Assembly (NCBI RefSeq): GCF_000224145.3
Contig: NC_020168.2
Coordinates: 1,544,527 to 1,608,526, forward strand
DNA length: 64,000 bases
DNA from: Ciona intestinalis
Lineage: Eukaryota; Chordata; Ascidiacea; Phlebobranchia; Cionidae
Reading direction: 5' to 3'
Shown: positions 35,606 through 48,167 of the stretch, in pieces
Position numbering within the stretch: the first letter of the stretch is position 1
Layout: each line of letters opens with the position of its first letter
Made by a program: the position numbers and the translations under genes
Notes under the pieces: generated by a model
What the model was told of the DNA's origin: nothing
The model's input: only the letters and a program-made list of their open reading frames with translations
Databases searched by the model: none

Positions 35606-36181
35606 ACAGTGGTTCTTAAACTGGGGGGCGTGAAACACTCGTAAGGGGGGCGCGAAAAACTATAAAATAAAGTGTTATTACATTGGTGTACAAAAGGCTA
35701 AAAGTTAAATTAAAAAAGCAAACTTTTAAGCCTGTTTTTAAACCTCTTACACATGCTAAATGATGAGGTGTCAATTCCTATTATGACGCAAATAATCGCT
35801 GTGTGAATTTCTATTATGTCGTAATTAATTGCCAGGCAAAACAATCACTATTATGATGCAATGAATCCCTACTATTTCGTAACAAACAGTCTATCTGGCT
35901 AAGAAAAAAATGGTAAATATAAGGTTACACTACAAAGTAAACTGAACAGGTATTTGATTTCACTCTTGCGTTGATCACGATAAAGTGTTTTACGCAATAA
36001 TCATATACAGTCAACCAAGGGGGCGTGGTTTAAAGCATGTCCAATATGTCAGGTTTGGCTGTGGTGGATCATGGCAGAAATTAATTGAACACCACTGTGA
36101 TAATTTAACAAAAAGGGGGGGCGCAAGTTTGTTGAGATCTTCATTGGGGGGGGCGTGCTTCAAAAAGTTTAAGAACCCCTG
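35606..36181. mobile_element. hAT-like non-autonomous element (CAGTGGTTCTTAAACTGGGG)
   Basis: The left end ACAGTGGTTCTTAAACTGGG pairs with an inverted right end AGTTTAAGAACCCCTG. CTTTATAG occurs on both sides (35598-35605 and 36182-36189). G-rich subterminal blocks (GGGGGGCG) occur at both ends. The interior has four imperfect CTATTATG-x-CGCAAT units. Its right flank overlaps the left end of the next element. Confidence 0.8.
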
Positions 36182-36186
36182 CTTTA

Positions 36187-37261
36187 TAGGGATGTGCTGA
36201 GCTGAGCCCGAAGTCAAAAGCTCGTCCCAGGGCATCTCCTTTTTTGACCCTCGGCCGAAAACTGAACTAAACGCCAAGCATTATGCTATTGCTATAATAT
36301 TGCACGCGAGAGCGAAAAATATTAAAAATAAAAAAGGTGAAGCTACTAGGAGATGGAACATGTTTTATTTGATTGTCACTTCACTTGTCCTATTGCAGCA
36401 TATCTATTAACTACGTTTCATAATATAACAATCGGAAGGAATTTGACCACTTACAAACAACCACGAGATCAAAACATCTTGTATGAGCGTACATGTTTAC
36501 ACTCTGCGCCGGCGTAGGAAATAAAGCAAGACGTATGCGGTTGCATGCATTCCACACCTAACAAGCGAAGCAATCATTGTGACTTTATTCTCGTGAAAAG
36601 TGACGTAATGAAACTCTGGTTCTCGTGCGGTGTCATTAAAATTCACATAATCGCGATTTACCTGCGTTTAAACTAATCATCAGAACCAAAAACTATACAC
36701 AAACTACAGATCGTATGGAAGCGAATAAAACACGATTGTTTTTCAACAATCTCGTTTGTGATGTAACAATCGTAATGGTTTATCGAAGGTATACTGAACG
36801 TAAATAATCATTGCATTATCCACGATGGAAATGCGTAAAACTTACACCAATGTTTCATTTATTAAAAATACGTGTATAATTTAGTATACAGTCTGTAAAC
36901 AATATAATGTTAGTCTTAATTTACCCCATAAAGCCTAATAGATATTAGTGTGCAAGACCAATATCTAAAGCGTTTATATCACGTCAGAGATAACGTTGAC
37001 TGGACGTAAATATCTGTATGACAGGCAACAGTTATAAATAATTTTTAACTAAATATATATATATATTTGTTTTTGTTAAAAATCATGAAACGAGATGTCT
37101 CTTTAACCGCAAACCACGTGTTCTGTATTATTTTAATTAGCGTCACTTCTTGAATAAATAAAAACACATCTCCTACGTGCTTGGACTCGGGCTCGTGCCG
37201 AGCTTTTCGTTGAAGTTCGGCGCTTGGCGAACGCGAGCTTTTACAACTCAGCACATCCCTG
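36187..37261. mobile_element. hAT-like non-autonomous element, AGGGATGTGCTGA family, copy 2
   Basis: Ends TAGGGATGTGCTGAGCTGAG and, read inward from the right, CAGGGATGTGCTGAGTTG. Flanking octamers CTGCTTTA and ATGCTTTA match at 7 of 8. No transposase. It ends only 77 bases before the TTYH start codon. Confidence 0.85.
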
Positions 37262-37295
37262 ATGCTTTAGCTCATTACAATGTAGTACAGGTTGC

Positions 37296-37316
37296 TCATT
37301 TTTATTTGTACCACAG
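37296..37316 (+). promoter_or_regulatory. 3' splice acceptor just upstream of the TTYH start
   Basis: A pyrimidine-rich CTCATTTTTATTTGTACCACAG precedes the ATG by 22 bases. It may join an upstream 5'UTR exon or serve as a spliced-leader trans-splice acceptor. Confidence 0.5.
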
Positions 37317-37338
37317 CATAGCTTCTTGTAACTTTACC

Positions 37339-40300
37339 ATGGATAATTATAGTCCTTCCGCACTGGTCAGGATTCTTCACAGCTTTCCACATTTGACGTT
37401 TAAATTTGTTCTACTTCAAAACCCTGCATTTACCGTGGACAGTTCAGAATACCTTGAGGTTTAAATATTTTATATATATATATATATGTTACGTTGTTTT
37501 TTATTTACTCTCAAAGCTAAAGTTTGTGTGGTTAATTAGGATATCATGCAGGACCTAGGGGTGCCTAATAAGACCATGGGTTGCAAACAGTTATATATTG
37601 GTTATTTCGTCCAGAAACGCTACTCGGCCACGTCCAATAGATATCAAATCACCATACGAGTTTAACAAACCAATTTTGGTCCGATACCTTAATTAGTGTT
37701 TGAGTTATCCAAATAACCAAAATATCTGCAACTGCACAAAACTGTTTGCAACTGCATAGCGGTGTTTTGATCATAACTGAAATACCATTTGAAGCGTTGG
37801 ACCAAAAGTTGGTTTGTTAAACTTGGAAAGTAATTTGACATCCATTGGCCAGGACCGCGTAGTGTTTCTGGTCAAAATAAACAAAATATTTGAACCTGTA
37901 GTTTTATTAGAGACCCTGCCATGCAGTGTCTTATTTCTAGGAACAGTATGTAAAATCTTAAGGCATTTGTGTTGAGTATGTTTTATAAAAGTATTGTACA
38001 AAAAGGCTATTCAGTGGCCAAGATAATCTCTTGTTTTCATGTATATAAATTTTAATGCAATCTTTTATATATATATTATATACAATATAAATTTTTATGC
38101 AAACCAACAAAAAAATAAAATTAGTGTATGGATAGAAATGCTTAAATGTGATCTAGGGGTATAACCAAAGTTTGTGAAAAAGAAAAAAGCTTCTAGGATT
38201 ATTGCTGGAAAAATGACTAGGCCGTTTCACAATGTATATAAAATAGAAGTTCCTATAAAAAAATGGGGGGCAAAATGATTATTTTAATATAAAAAGTGTT
38301 GAAAATTTAATACTGGTACATAAGAGGAAAAGACCAAGGTTGAATCTGCTCGTTTCGACAGGCGTTTTTTCAAAAGCTGTTTAGTTGTTTGAAACTCGGT
38401 GGGACCCAACGTCACATCAGGAAACGACGCTTGTGTCCGCCATTACCGATCCCACAGAGCGTGAATCGCCCATACAAAACAAATGCTTGGTCAGCTTGTG
38501 TTTATTTGATTCTTGTAAGCGATACAAAGCTAGAAAACACGCATAGCGGTTGTTTTAACATTTAAAATATAAAGTTCTAATATAAATCTTGTTATAAATA
38601 ATATTAAATCTAAGAATCAATGTGGAGTAAATTAGTATTTTGACTGGTTTTCAGCGTACAGTGTGGTTAAACAGGGTACTTTTACGTTACCGATTAAAAC
38701 TAATCAGCTAAGTTTACGTAATAGTATAAGTCCATACCTACAAATCTACAAAACCATTATAGCAGTTATAATCCAACATGAGTTGGTATGCAACTCTACT
38801 AGCTTCATGTCGAAGTATCCTGCTATATTAGCTAACACAAGCTATATGCATGTAACCTAAAAACCAAATGTTTCCAAGCAACTGTATGTGTTTTTAATAG
38901 CGTCCTAATACAAACACAGAGAAAAGTTACAATTCTATGTAGTTTACTTCAAAAGATATCGGTCTGACCCAATAAGTGATTTTCCCGGGACGCTTTACTA
39001 GCAATATTATGCTCCATATCAGAAAGGAATAAATGTAGTTTATTTATCCTTGTCTATAACTAGCAGATATGGTGTTTGCGTCAGTATGTTTTCCTCAATA
39101 TCACTTCGCTATTAAGTAAATTTTACAAAGATACCTAAGTTTCGTTGCCGGGTATACATGTATACATGTGAGCAAAAAATAAAATCACGGCAATTTACAT
39201 GCAAAACTGCAGCTAGATACACTAGTATATGTTAGTCTTAGTGTTATGCGTTTTTGTTTGTATTTTTATATTTTAAACATGTTCTTTTTTGTTTTTGGTT
39301 GGTATACTTTATATTTTCTGTTTTTTTATTCTTAATCGATTGAGTGTTCAATGACAGTTGATTATTTATGTGAGGTTTTTTATTGTGATAAATTCAAATA
39401 ACGTTAGTAGAAAGCCATTTTTATGCACAGAAGTGCTTGGTTCTTAAAAAAAGTGCAATATTTAGACGAAAAACAGCACCAAGCAATGATAAAATGCTAT
39501 GCCTTGGGATACTTAATGGGGGCGAATATGACGTCACAGAAGCGGGGACAATGGAATACAAAACTGATTGTTTTACAATTTCCTAACTCGACCTATACCA
39601 ACTGCGGGACCTAGATCACATTTGAGCATTTCTATCAATAGACCCACACAAACTTTTATTTTTTTGGTATGGCTCTTTAAATTGATTGCTTTTTATAAAA
39701 CAACTGTCTTCGATTATTTTTCAGAGTTTGGCGATTCTCGCTCTTATGCCAATTGTGATACTTCTCCTTACTATGATTGGGTTTTTGTTCTATTATTGTT
39801 GTGTTGCTGTCAAGAGAGCGACACCTAACAAGAACAACAGTTCTGCTTGTTACTGTAGTGTCTGCATGATGACCACATTTATAATGTTGACATTGTAAGT
39901 TAAATTGCATGTTTTATTTTAAAATGACTAGACCGACTTTAGTCGAGCTTGCCATCTTATTTTAATTTACTTTTTAACCAACACCCAGTGGCTCAACGGG
40001 TGCGCGTAAAAGGGTACCATAATCTGGATATTTAGATCAGTCATTCCAGTCAACCTATAACAATATAATTCTTTTTTGGTTGTGCATACTAATATCTATT
40101 CTACTTTGTGCGGGAATTAAAACTAATGTTACTTTATTAAAAAGACAAATCTAAATTAGTATAAACTGATGAATGATTGGTGCAAGTTTTACACATGATT
40201 ATCGTGCGTAATGTGATGTTTTTTTACATCAGAATGGCTTTTGATAAGCTATTACAAACGTTACATCAGAAACGAGATTGTTGGTTTATGATATAATTTT

Positions 40301-43300
40301 ATTCTAACAATAGTGATTAGTTTGAATGCGGATAAACCGCAGTTATGTCAGTTTGAAGTGGTGCTAATATAAGAACGAGAAGTGACGCTATCAGTAAATT
40401 GGAACTGACACAAATTGTAATATGGTATAACAAAGTATCGTACTGGCCGAAAAAATTGTTCCCCGGCACCGCACAAGAACCAGAGTTTCGTGAATCGCTG
40501 AGTTGCAAGATATGAATTTTACACATTATACATGTAATTTAAAATTGATTTACACTTGTTCTGTAACAGTGTAACATCATTTTAAAATCCGAAGCTCAAA
40601 CATTTTATTGGTTTCACAAAAGTAATTTCACAACGATAGGTTCGTTTGTTAAGTGTGGAATGTATGGTATTGCATGCGTCTACCTTTATTTCTTAACCCA
40701 GCGTAGAGCGTAAAATGTGACAATGTTTTAATCTCGTGGTTGGATAGTCAATGGGCCATTTCTCCCGATTTTAATATTGTGAAAGGTTTTAATGGACGGT
40801 TAGGTTGCATTGGGACATCTGACATAACAATTAAAGGTAAAAATGTTCCAATTTCAAGCAAAGGAATGTAATATTGAATGCAATGCGTGTGTTTTCGTTT
40901 TAGCTTTTTCTGTCTAGGTGCGTGTTTGCTAAAAAGGGACCCGTAATGTGACTTCAAAACAGTCCCTTGCGCCCCTGCCAACAATCCCAACAGCAGATAA
41001 ATAGTTTTTTGGAAAACTGTTTATTTTGGCTTTGTATTTAGTCAAATGGAGTAATCAAACAACGGGGTGCTTTAAGTAAAAATGGACCCCCCGCCCCTAG
41101 CCCCTTAAAAATAGTTTTATTGCAAATAGCTTTTTTTGTAGGTAAAATATTCATTTATTTGGTCTGTTTTTCCTTTTTACTTTCAATTTAGGGGATAATT
41201 ATTTTTCCAATAAAACACAAATGATCGAATCCAACAAAAAACTTTTTAGGTGGTATGCTAAACTTTTTATAAACAAAATATGAATATGCAACTATTTGCC
41301 ATATATAAATGTAATATATGTATATTTAAGTTTAAATATCTTGCTGCTGATATATAGTCAATATTTTTTGCTGTCTCTTGCAACATTATTGCATAGTGCT
41401 CCGTGTTGAAAACTGGGCAAATTTAGTGTAATGCTTCTTGTGCTTTATATAGGTTATAAAACTTGCTGTGTTTTTTATTGTATTTTATTTCTCTGCAAAT
41501 GTTTTTCCCCAAGCCTGGAAAACTAAAAAAAAACAGTACAAAATCTCTAATCAAATATTTCTTAAAATCAATTTTTTTTAGACATCAATGTTTGATAAAT
41601 AATGTTCACACAGTCTTTGAAAAAAAACACCAAAAGTTTGTAAACTTTGTCTTTTTTTACCCCACATGACTATGCCTAATATTTTTTTGTTATTAATAAC
41701 ACTTAATATATTTTATGTTTTTTTAATCACCAGAGGTGGTGTGAGTGTTGGAATATATGGAAGCATACAATGCAATGAAGGTATGCGCTCTGCTATTCAA
41801 TCAACAAATGAAATCAACCAATCTTTTTCTACAATAACAGATGATGTAAGTGAAAGTGTCAACAGTTTGCTGCATGGGCTGCTGTTTACTTTTGCCTGGT
41901 TTGGTTAAGTTTATCCTTTCATGTTTGAAATCCTGGTATTGTGTAATTAACTAAATACCTCTACATGCCTCAGGCACTCCAGAACCAAATTAGCTATGGG
42001 TGATTGAGACTTCATGATTGCTGTTTCATTCATTGGCATGAAAATTTATTCACAATTTCCCTCTTTTATTTTTTAATTTTCTTTATTTTTGCCTTTAATT
42101 TTCACATAAAAGATTTTAACTTATTTTTAGAACATTCATATACTAGTTCTGTGTAAAACAGAGCAATTAGTCTTAGTTGTATTCGATTCAACTATAGTAT
42201 TATGGACCTAAAATCCCATTTTTTTTTTATTTAAAGTATATAGTAAATAAAAGTTTTGTGTCAAATTAAGAATATATACTTAACCGAGAAATACTTCAAC
42301 ACAGGTGCAAGACATATCTATGTTACTTAGTGAAATCAATGCCCAAACAAATCAACTGTTTGCTGTGGAAATTGATACATCAGGAACACTTTCTGTGCAA
42401 GAATCATTGTCAGAGATGAGTGATAAACTTGATTTTAACCTCCAACAAACTGAAGGAGCGAATGATAGGGTGGAATGGACCATTGAACTTCTGAGAGTCG
42501 TTGAAAACTACAGGTAGGAATGTTTAAAACAAAAAATAAAGATTGTTTTTGCAGCTTTTGTATTTAAACTGAGTAACTTATCAACAATCATTCTGTATGG
42601 AGTTGTATTATGTATTTCAAAAACCCATTTTGTAATAATGGGCTTGTGCATACAATAATGTATAATCTAACTCAATCCTAATGAGCTGTCAGCTGAGTTC
42701 ATCTCATTATTAGTTTGGTTTGGTCAAATATTATTTGTTTTATGATGATATATCAATGCACAAAGTCTTTTTACAAATATTGGTGGTTGTTCGCTTGTTG
42801 CTTATATGGAGTCTAATTGTTTGTTCATCAGTTCATGTTCATGGTTTATGTACACACGAGCACATCTAAAAGCAAAATTCACTTTGCCTTAAAGTTAGAT
42901 TTTGTGTGCTAGTTAATAGCATGTGTATATTTTTGGTATGAGATGTGATACAAGATAGATATAACCACAAACCAGTACCCACATATAGTATTGGTATGGT
43001 CATTGGTTACAACATATATAAAAGGAACCACCATTCCACCAATAAAATATCTAGACCGTAATTGTTGATTTGTTGGTGGATTACATGGCCTGTGGTAATT
43101 ATTTGTTATTGTTAACTATTTAAGTTTTTTTTTTACGTTACTTGTTTTTTTAACAAGATTCGTGATGAAAACTTTCTGCAAATTTCAACCTTATTGGTAT
43201 TTCAGTTGTTTTTCTTTTATAATGCTCGACTACTGTACTTTCATATTTAAATTAAGAGAGTTTTGTAATATGTGGTTTTTGTGCTGATATGTTTATATAG

Positions 43301-45883
43301 ATATGCCTCAGTTTTCCATTTGAATAAAAATGTAATGCCAACAGAAAATGCAGCAGTGAAGCATTTTCATGTAGTTTGGACTTTGCTTTGGCATATTATA
43401 TCTGCTGACTCACTCACCCATTTACATCATCACATGTTTATTACTCAAAAGTGTGTTTCATATTATAGTGATTAGTTTCACACAGAGTAAGGAGAAATGT
43501 TCTCCACTTCTCCAGTAACAGTAAATTCCCGAAAACAAGTTTGTTACTCATTGTCTTTGCACAAAAACTCTAAAATGAACATTATGCATTCTCATGATGT
43601 TGTCTTTTTTGGCAAGGTGATACATAATTTATTTATATTTTTGCATCCACCGAATAACAATGACCTTGAATAATTCTTTGATTATAATAAGTACACAAAT
43701 GATGGTAGTTATGAATTACATATTCTGTTATTCTTCCCCCATTCCAATTTTTTGTAAATGTATTATGACAGTTTATTATTTTCTTCAAAGGACGATTATT
43801 ACTTTCTCACTACTGGGAGTTATTGGGCTCGTGTGTTTACTTGGCCTTGCTGGTGTTTGCTTCAGATCCAAATGCCTTCTTGTTACGTAAGCCATCTTTT
43901 TACTCTGTAGACTGTATTTATGTAGCCTAATATAAGATATCCAAATATCCCGATCTGTTTTAAACTATAGTCCATCGGTTAAAAGTAATAAAAAGTTCTA
44001 TATATCTCCTTAACAAGATAAGCCATTTATAACATTGGATAAGGTTGGCTTATAGCAAGGCTTTTAGGATTTATGGCATGTCTTGTTTTGTATTTAACGC
44101 ATGTTACATGTGATTTGTAGAACTACCTTCATTGGATTGATGTGTCTTGTTATATGTTACATATACATTGGATGTGACTTTATGGTGGATGTGGTAAGTT
44201 GGTTAAAACAATAAAGTCTGATATGTCTTTTCTTCTTATTTTTACTGGTTGAATATGCAGTAGGGTGTATTTATTTCTTTGACAGGCGGTTGGGGATTTA
44301 TGTATGGATCCATACACTTATGTACGCGACCAAGCTGTCAGCAAACTGTACATGAATGAAGCAACTGCAAATTATTATCTCAACTGTTCTCAAGAAATAG
44401 GGAGTGTAGATCCATTTGCTTCAGTTGTGGAAGAAGCTTTGGACGTAGTCCAACAATTCTCTTCTCTTATTGAAAGCTATGATACTAACCAAGAGGTGCC
44501 TTGTGATTATAGCTTTAATGTGTTCCATAAATAATTGATTGGTGGTGAATCGTCCCATTTGCTTGGACACGTTATTAGCCAGAGTTTCTTTTTTTAAAGA
44601 TGTTCTTTTGCAATTTATTTCTATATATCTCTATTCTCACTTGCTATATCTTACATGTTTATTCAGATTATAATACATGTATTTTTTTATAAATTTATAT
44701 ATATATTTTAAAATAAATGTACAGATTTAAAACCGGTAATTATGTAGAAGTTGAGGTGTTTTTGTTTATATCTTACCATAAAAATCCAGTTTGATTAAAG
44801 TAAACTGTATTCAAATAACATATAAAACTGCAAAAATGTATAAATTAATAAAAGTTAAAAAAATATGGTTTAAAAAAATTGTTCGTTATTTTGTCTGGAA
44901 CAGTGTACTTATTAGCGCCATTAATATTTTGAGTTTTGTTTAGGAAAAAGTGAACAGTATTATGGCACTGAATAGAGATCTCACTACTGAGCTGAACTCC
45001 CTGTCTGGTCATCTTGGATGTAAATCTGTAAACAAAGCTTTGGATAATTTCATACCAGCCATATGCACGTCAACATTTGAAGGGCTTTTTATTCTCATAT
45101 GTTCTGTACTTGGTTGTTGTCTTGCACTTACAGCTGTGCTGTGTGCTGCACCTAAAACTTGGAAGCGATTTTCAAAGCATTCTGGGTAGGTTTAGAAATA
45201 TTTTAATATATTCAATAAACAACTGTCTAAAATATATTACAGCATATCAGTTTATTATATAAAAAAATAAGATAGCGAATTGTTTAAACTTCTGGAATTG
45301 CCACGCCTGAAGGAATAAATGTATAATATTTATTATTCACACTTACATATTTTCCTTCGTGGTAGTAACAATGACAGTGACCTTGACCTGGATGACGTGT
45401 TTCTTCCTCCAACCAATGTGGAGCATCGTCCAGTGATAAGTCGCACCAACAATCCTCTATATGTTGCTCCTGAGGAGAGATACTCTCGTCGCATCAGCAG
45501 CAACCTTTCAACAACCAACCTTCCAGCTGCCACAAACACACTAAGCTTTTTCCGAAGATCTGAGGAGAATGTGAACTTGCTTGACCAGCAACCCCCTCCG
45601 GTGAGCGACATGTAGAAGTTGCTGAGAGTAATTTGCAAATCTTTCATTTTCACAAACCACTTACATGACATTTGTAATGTTAATGTCATTATCTACCTTG
45701 CATGCGGATCAATTTTAATTCCTGCAATACTTGCCCGGCTGCTGCATCTGCTTTATTGGTTTTATTTTTTAATTTACCACTGATTTCCTTCATTCTGTTA
45801 ACCCCAAATCAGGTTGATTAAATGTGTTTTTGTTCCTTTAGTACTCCCCTCCTAAGCCCGGCTCCCGTTTCGCTCAGGACTGA
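37339..45883 (+). CDS. TTYH: Tweety homolog (TTYH) multi-pass membrane protein, complete, 10 exons, ~502 aa
   Basis: Family of five-TM membrane proteins reported as volume- or Ca-regulated anion channels and lipid-associated proteins. Exons: 37339-37458, 39725-39894, 41734-41845, 42305-42513, 43791-43886, 44121-44193, 44286-44495, 44944-45185, 45366-45600, 45842-45883. All phases agree (0,2,0,2,2,0,0,2,0). Family marks: LVRILHSFPHLTFKF near the N-terminus, the cysteine-rich loop after TM1 (FYYCCV), GGVSVGIYGS after TM2, AVGDLCMDPYTYV at the second extracellular loop, LGCKSVNKAL, and FEGLFILICSVLG for TM5. The start ATG is in good context (ACCATGG). The donor after exon 7 (GAG|GTGCCT) is weak, so a small extra exon between 44496 and 44943 is possible. 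The length is as expected for TTYH1-3 (450-534 aa). The cytoplasmic tail ends in PPPYSPPKPGSRFAQD. Confidence 0.93.
38340..38660 (-). repeat. Interspersed repeat, inverted partner of 54470-54680
   Basis: Read on the minus strand it begins AAAACCAGTCAAAATACTAA and contains TTTACTCCACAT, AATCAAATAAAC, TATGGGCGATT and TGGCGGA...CGTTTCCTGA, all in the same order at 54470-54680. It lies in TTYH intron 1. Confidence 0.75.
40190..40520 (-). repeat. Fragment related to the interior of the 36187-37261 element
   Basis: ACATCAGAAACGAGATTGTT and GAAACTCTGGTTCTTGTGCG-type blocks (the latter read on the minus strand) recur near 36600-36780 in the opposite orientation. It lies in TTYH intron 2. Confidence 0.5.
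40521..41733. other. TTYH intron 2, remainder
   Basis: AT-rich. One minus-strand open stretch (about 41000-40748) starts with a hydrophobic run but has no ATG or convincing splice acceptor; not called as a gene. Confidence 0.4.
45601..45615 (+). CDS. TTYH: Alternative TTYH C-terminus by retention of the last intron
   Basis: If the GTGAGC donor at 45601 is not used, the frame reads VSDM and stops at 45615, giving ...QQPPPVSDM without the PPxY motif. Confidence 0.45.
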   Translation: MSDM

Positions 45884-46553
45884 TTGCAAGTTTTTATCTG
45901 AACTGCTGTCACCTAACTAGCCCACCAAACAATCCAAATTTCAGTTTTTTCTTTGGTGTAAGCTGCAGATTTTCACCCAGCAATGCAATACGAGTGCAAA
46001 ACTATTTTATCAAAGTTGACTGTAATCCGAACTTTCAGATCTGCCGATTCGTGTCTTTTCGTATACCATGTGTTGCAAATATTTTTGTTCATGCTTACCT
46101 ACATTTGTGTGTCATATTTTTTTACGTATATCGTTTTTATTTGCTTTGGTTGATATGGTCCGATTTCTTAATTTGTTACTGTAAAATATATTCATATTTT
46201 AATGCATTTTTACCAAAAGAACTAAATGTGGTACATAAAGCTTTTAAAGTACTTTTATCATTTTGTATTCACAGTATTATGTAAGTTTTATTAAGCTTTA
46301 AATGTGTTATTTTTAAATATTACTTTTTAAATATTACTTTAATTCAACATTTTTTACAAAATGCTGTACAATTTATAATGGCATTTTATAAGGTGCTTTT
46401 TTATAACATTTGGTACTGCATTACTTTAAAAAACCTATTTTAAACTTAACATCTTTTAATTTTCACTATTTAATTGATTGGGAATCTAACGTTCGTTAAA
46501 CATGGTTATTGTTGGTGTTCATTTGGTTGCAAGCCCATTCTTGGTTTTGTTGA

Positions 46554-46559
46554 AATAAA
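46554..46559 (+). terminator. Possible polyadenylation signal for TTYH
   Basis: AATAAA about 670 bases past the stop; the strand and AT-rich context fit, but it is unproven. Confidence 0.3.
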
Positions 46560-47354
46560 ACAAGTTCAGTTTATTTCTCATTTGACTTTTTTAGTCAATT
46601 AATTGCCAGACAAAGATTCCAAACCAAATTTTATGATTGTGGCATTACTACTGGAAAGAACCGACTAAGGTCTTCATCACCCTATTTGAAAGAATTCGGT
46701 CGATGTTTTGGGATATGTTTAAAGCGCAACCACATATCCAAAAATGACACTTCCGTTCATTATTGCGAGCGGAAAGTTGTCTGCTAGGACAACACCGGTG
46801 TTGTGATATATTGGGTGCGGCCAAATCATATTAAATACACTTTTGCATCATACTAATGTACAACTTATTCACCATCTACATATCTCGCGTCACTTTTGCC
46901 GATTAATCATTCTTTCAAGACATCATGCAACTTACTTTTCTTTTATTCGTTGTAATCGACAATCTTCTTTTATTAACTGATTAACATCTTTACCAGCACC
47001 AGTAAAATATGTCCATTAAAGTAATCTGGAACAATTATTTTAATAGTACTTGCTTATTCTAGGTTTGATATAACGTATTCAACCTTTTCGTCTTTAAATA
47101 GCAAAACAAAATTTCAACATATATAGACGTCGTGCCCGGAGCGTTTCCAACCTTCTGCACATGGGCAATAGCGCCCGGTGTCGCAGAAATCTAGTTCCCC
47201 TAGATTCCTAGAACAAAGTTAGTATAGAGCCCTGGAAAACTGTTTCCCATCTGCTACGTACAACTTATTTTATGAGAAATCTAGAATTCAGGTTCCGACT
47301 AAAAATAACAGTTATTATAGATGCGACATATTTTGTACATTTCGTTTTAAAGAT

Positions 47355-47571
47355 ATATATAGTAGGGTGGGGGAAGATGGGACACCTTTGGCACATAATA
47401 CCCAAATATTTAGATCGTGTTTTAAACAATTAACAACGGTATTTGGGAGTCGGGAGGATACACTTCTATGATTATTTNNNNNNNNNNNNNNNNNNNNNNN
47501 NNNNNNNNNNNNNNNNNNNNNNNNNNNAAAAGGTGTCCCGTCTTCCCCCACCCTACTATATATATACTGTT
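47355..47571. mobile_element. GTAGGGTGGGGG MITE, copy 4, interrupted by a gap
   Basis: Ends ATATAGTAGGGTGGGGGAAG and CTTCCCCCACCCTACTATAT. Fifty N at 47478-47527 sit inside the hairpin, probably where assembly failed. Confidence 0.85.
47478..47527. other. Assembly gap (50 N) inside a MITE
   Basis: The flanks are the two halves of the MITE, so the missing sequence is most likely its interior. Confidence 0.99.
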
Positions 47572-48000
47572 TTTAAATATTAAAAAAATATGTAAAATAG
47601 AAACAGTATATTTTGAACAAGTAAAAAAATGCGAAATAGTAAGGTGCTATTTTTTGATGCTCGCTAAATCATAGTAAACTTTTAAAATCTTCTTATACGT
47701 GTGCTACGGTACCGATTATAAAACAAAATTCTAACAAAATTTTAACAAATAAATAAAAATATTAATGAATATTAATACTCGTCATAACAAACATATTCGT
47801 CGATTTTTTATCGATTCAGCTTTAATAATGTTATAGCGCTACGTAACACCTAAAAATGAATCATAGCGACGCCAACGGTACAGATAAATATCTTCGCGTG
47901 GCCAGAAAAACGACAGTATCACACGGGTTTAACACCTCGTGACAGCTTACGAGTTACCATGTATGTTACTTTGTAGGCGTTGATTTTTTTATTTTTTTAT

Positions 48001-48167
48001 GTATAGCTGACAATTTGGACAACCCATTAGTGACCACTGGGTTGGAGCAATTGCTGTTAGGTGTCTTGCCTAAGGGCGCGTACGCCCATAATGGTAGCAG
48101 CGTCGAGCCTTGAACCCATCACCTCTTGGTTAAAAGCAGGCGCGCTACCTATATGCCACGGCGCCGG
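48001..48167 (-). repeat. tRNA-derived SINE copy 2 (best preserved)
   Basis: On the minus strand the head reads GGCGCCGTGGCATATAGGTA...; TGGCATATAGG resembles an A box and GGGTTCAAGGC a B box, at tRNA-like spacing. The tail ends in TAATGGGTTGTCCAAATTGT. Same family as 11478-11640 and 50484-50642. Confidence 0.75.

Noticed and set aside
40317..40526. Minus-strand 69-codon frame with a hydrophobic segment
   Set aside because: Falls in a repeat related to the interior of the 36187-37261 element.
40748..41000. Minus-strand open stretch with a hydrophobic start (IYLLLGLLAGAQG)
   Set aside because: No in-frame ATG at the start, purine-rich sequence instead of a polypyrimidine tract, and it lies in a TTYH intron next to repeat fragments.
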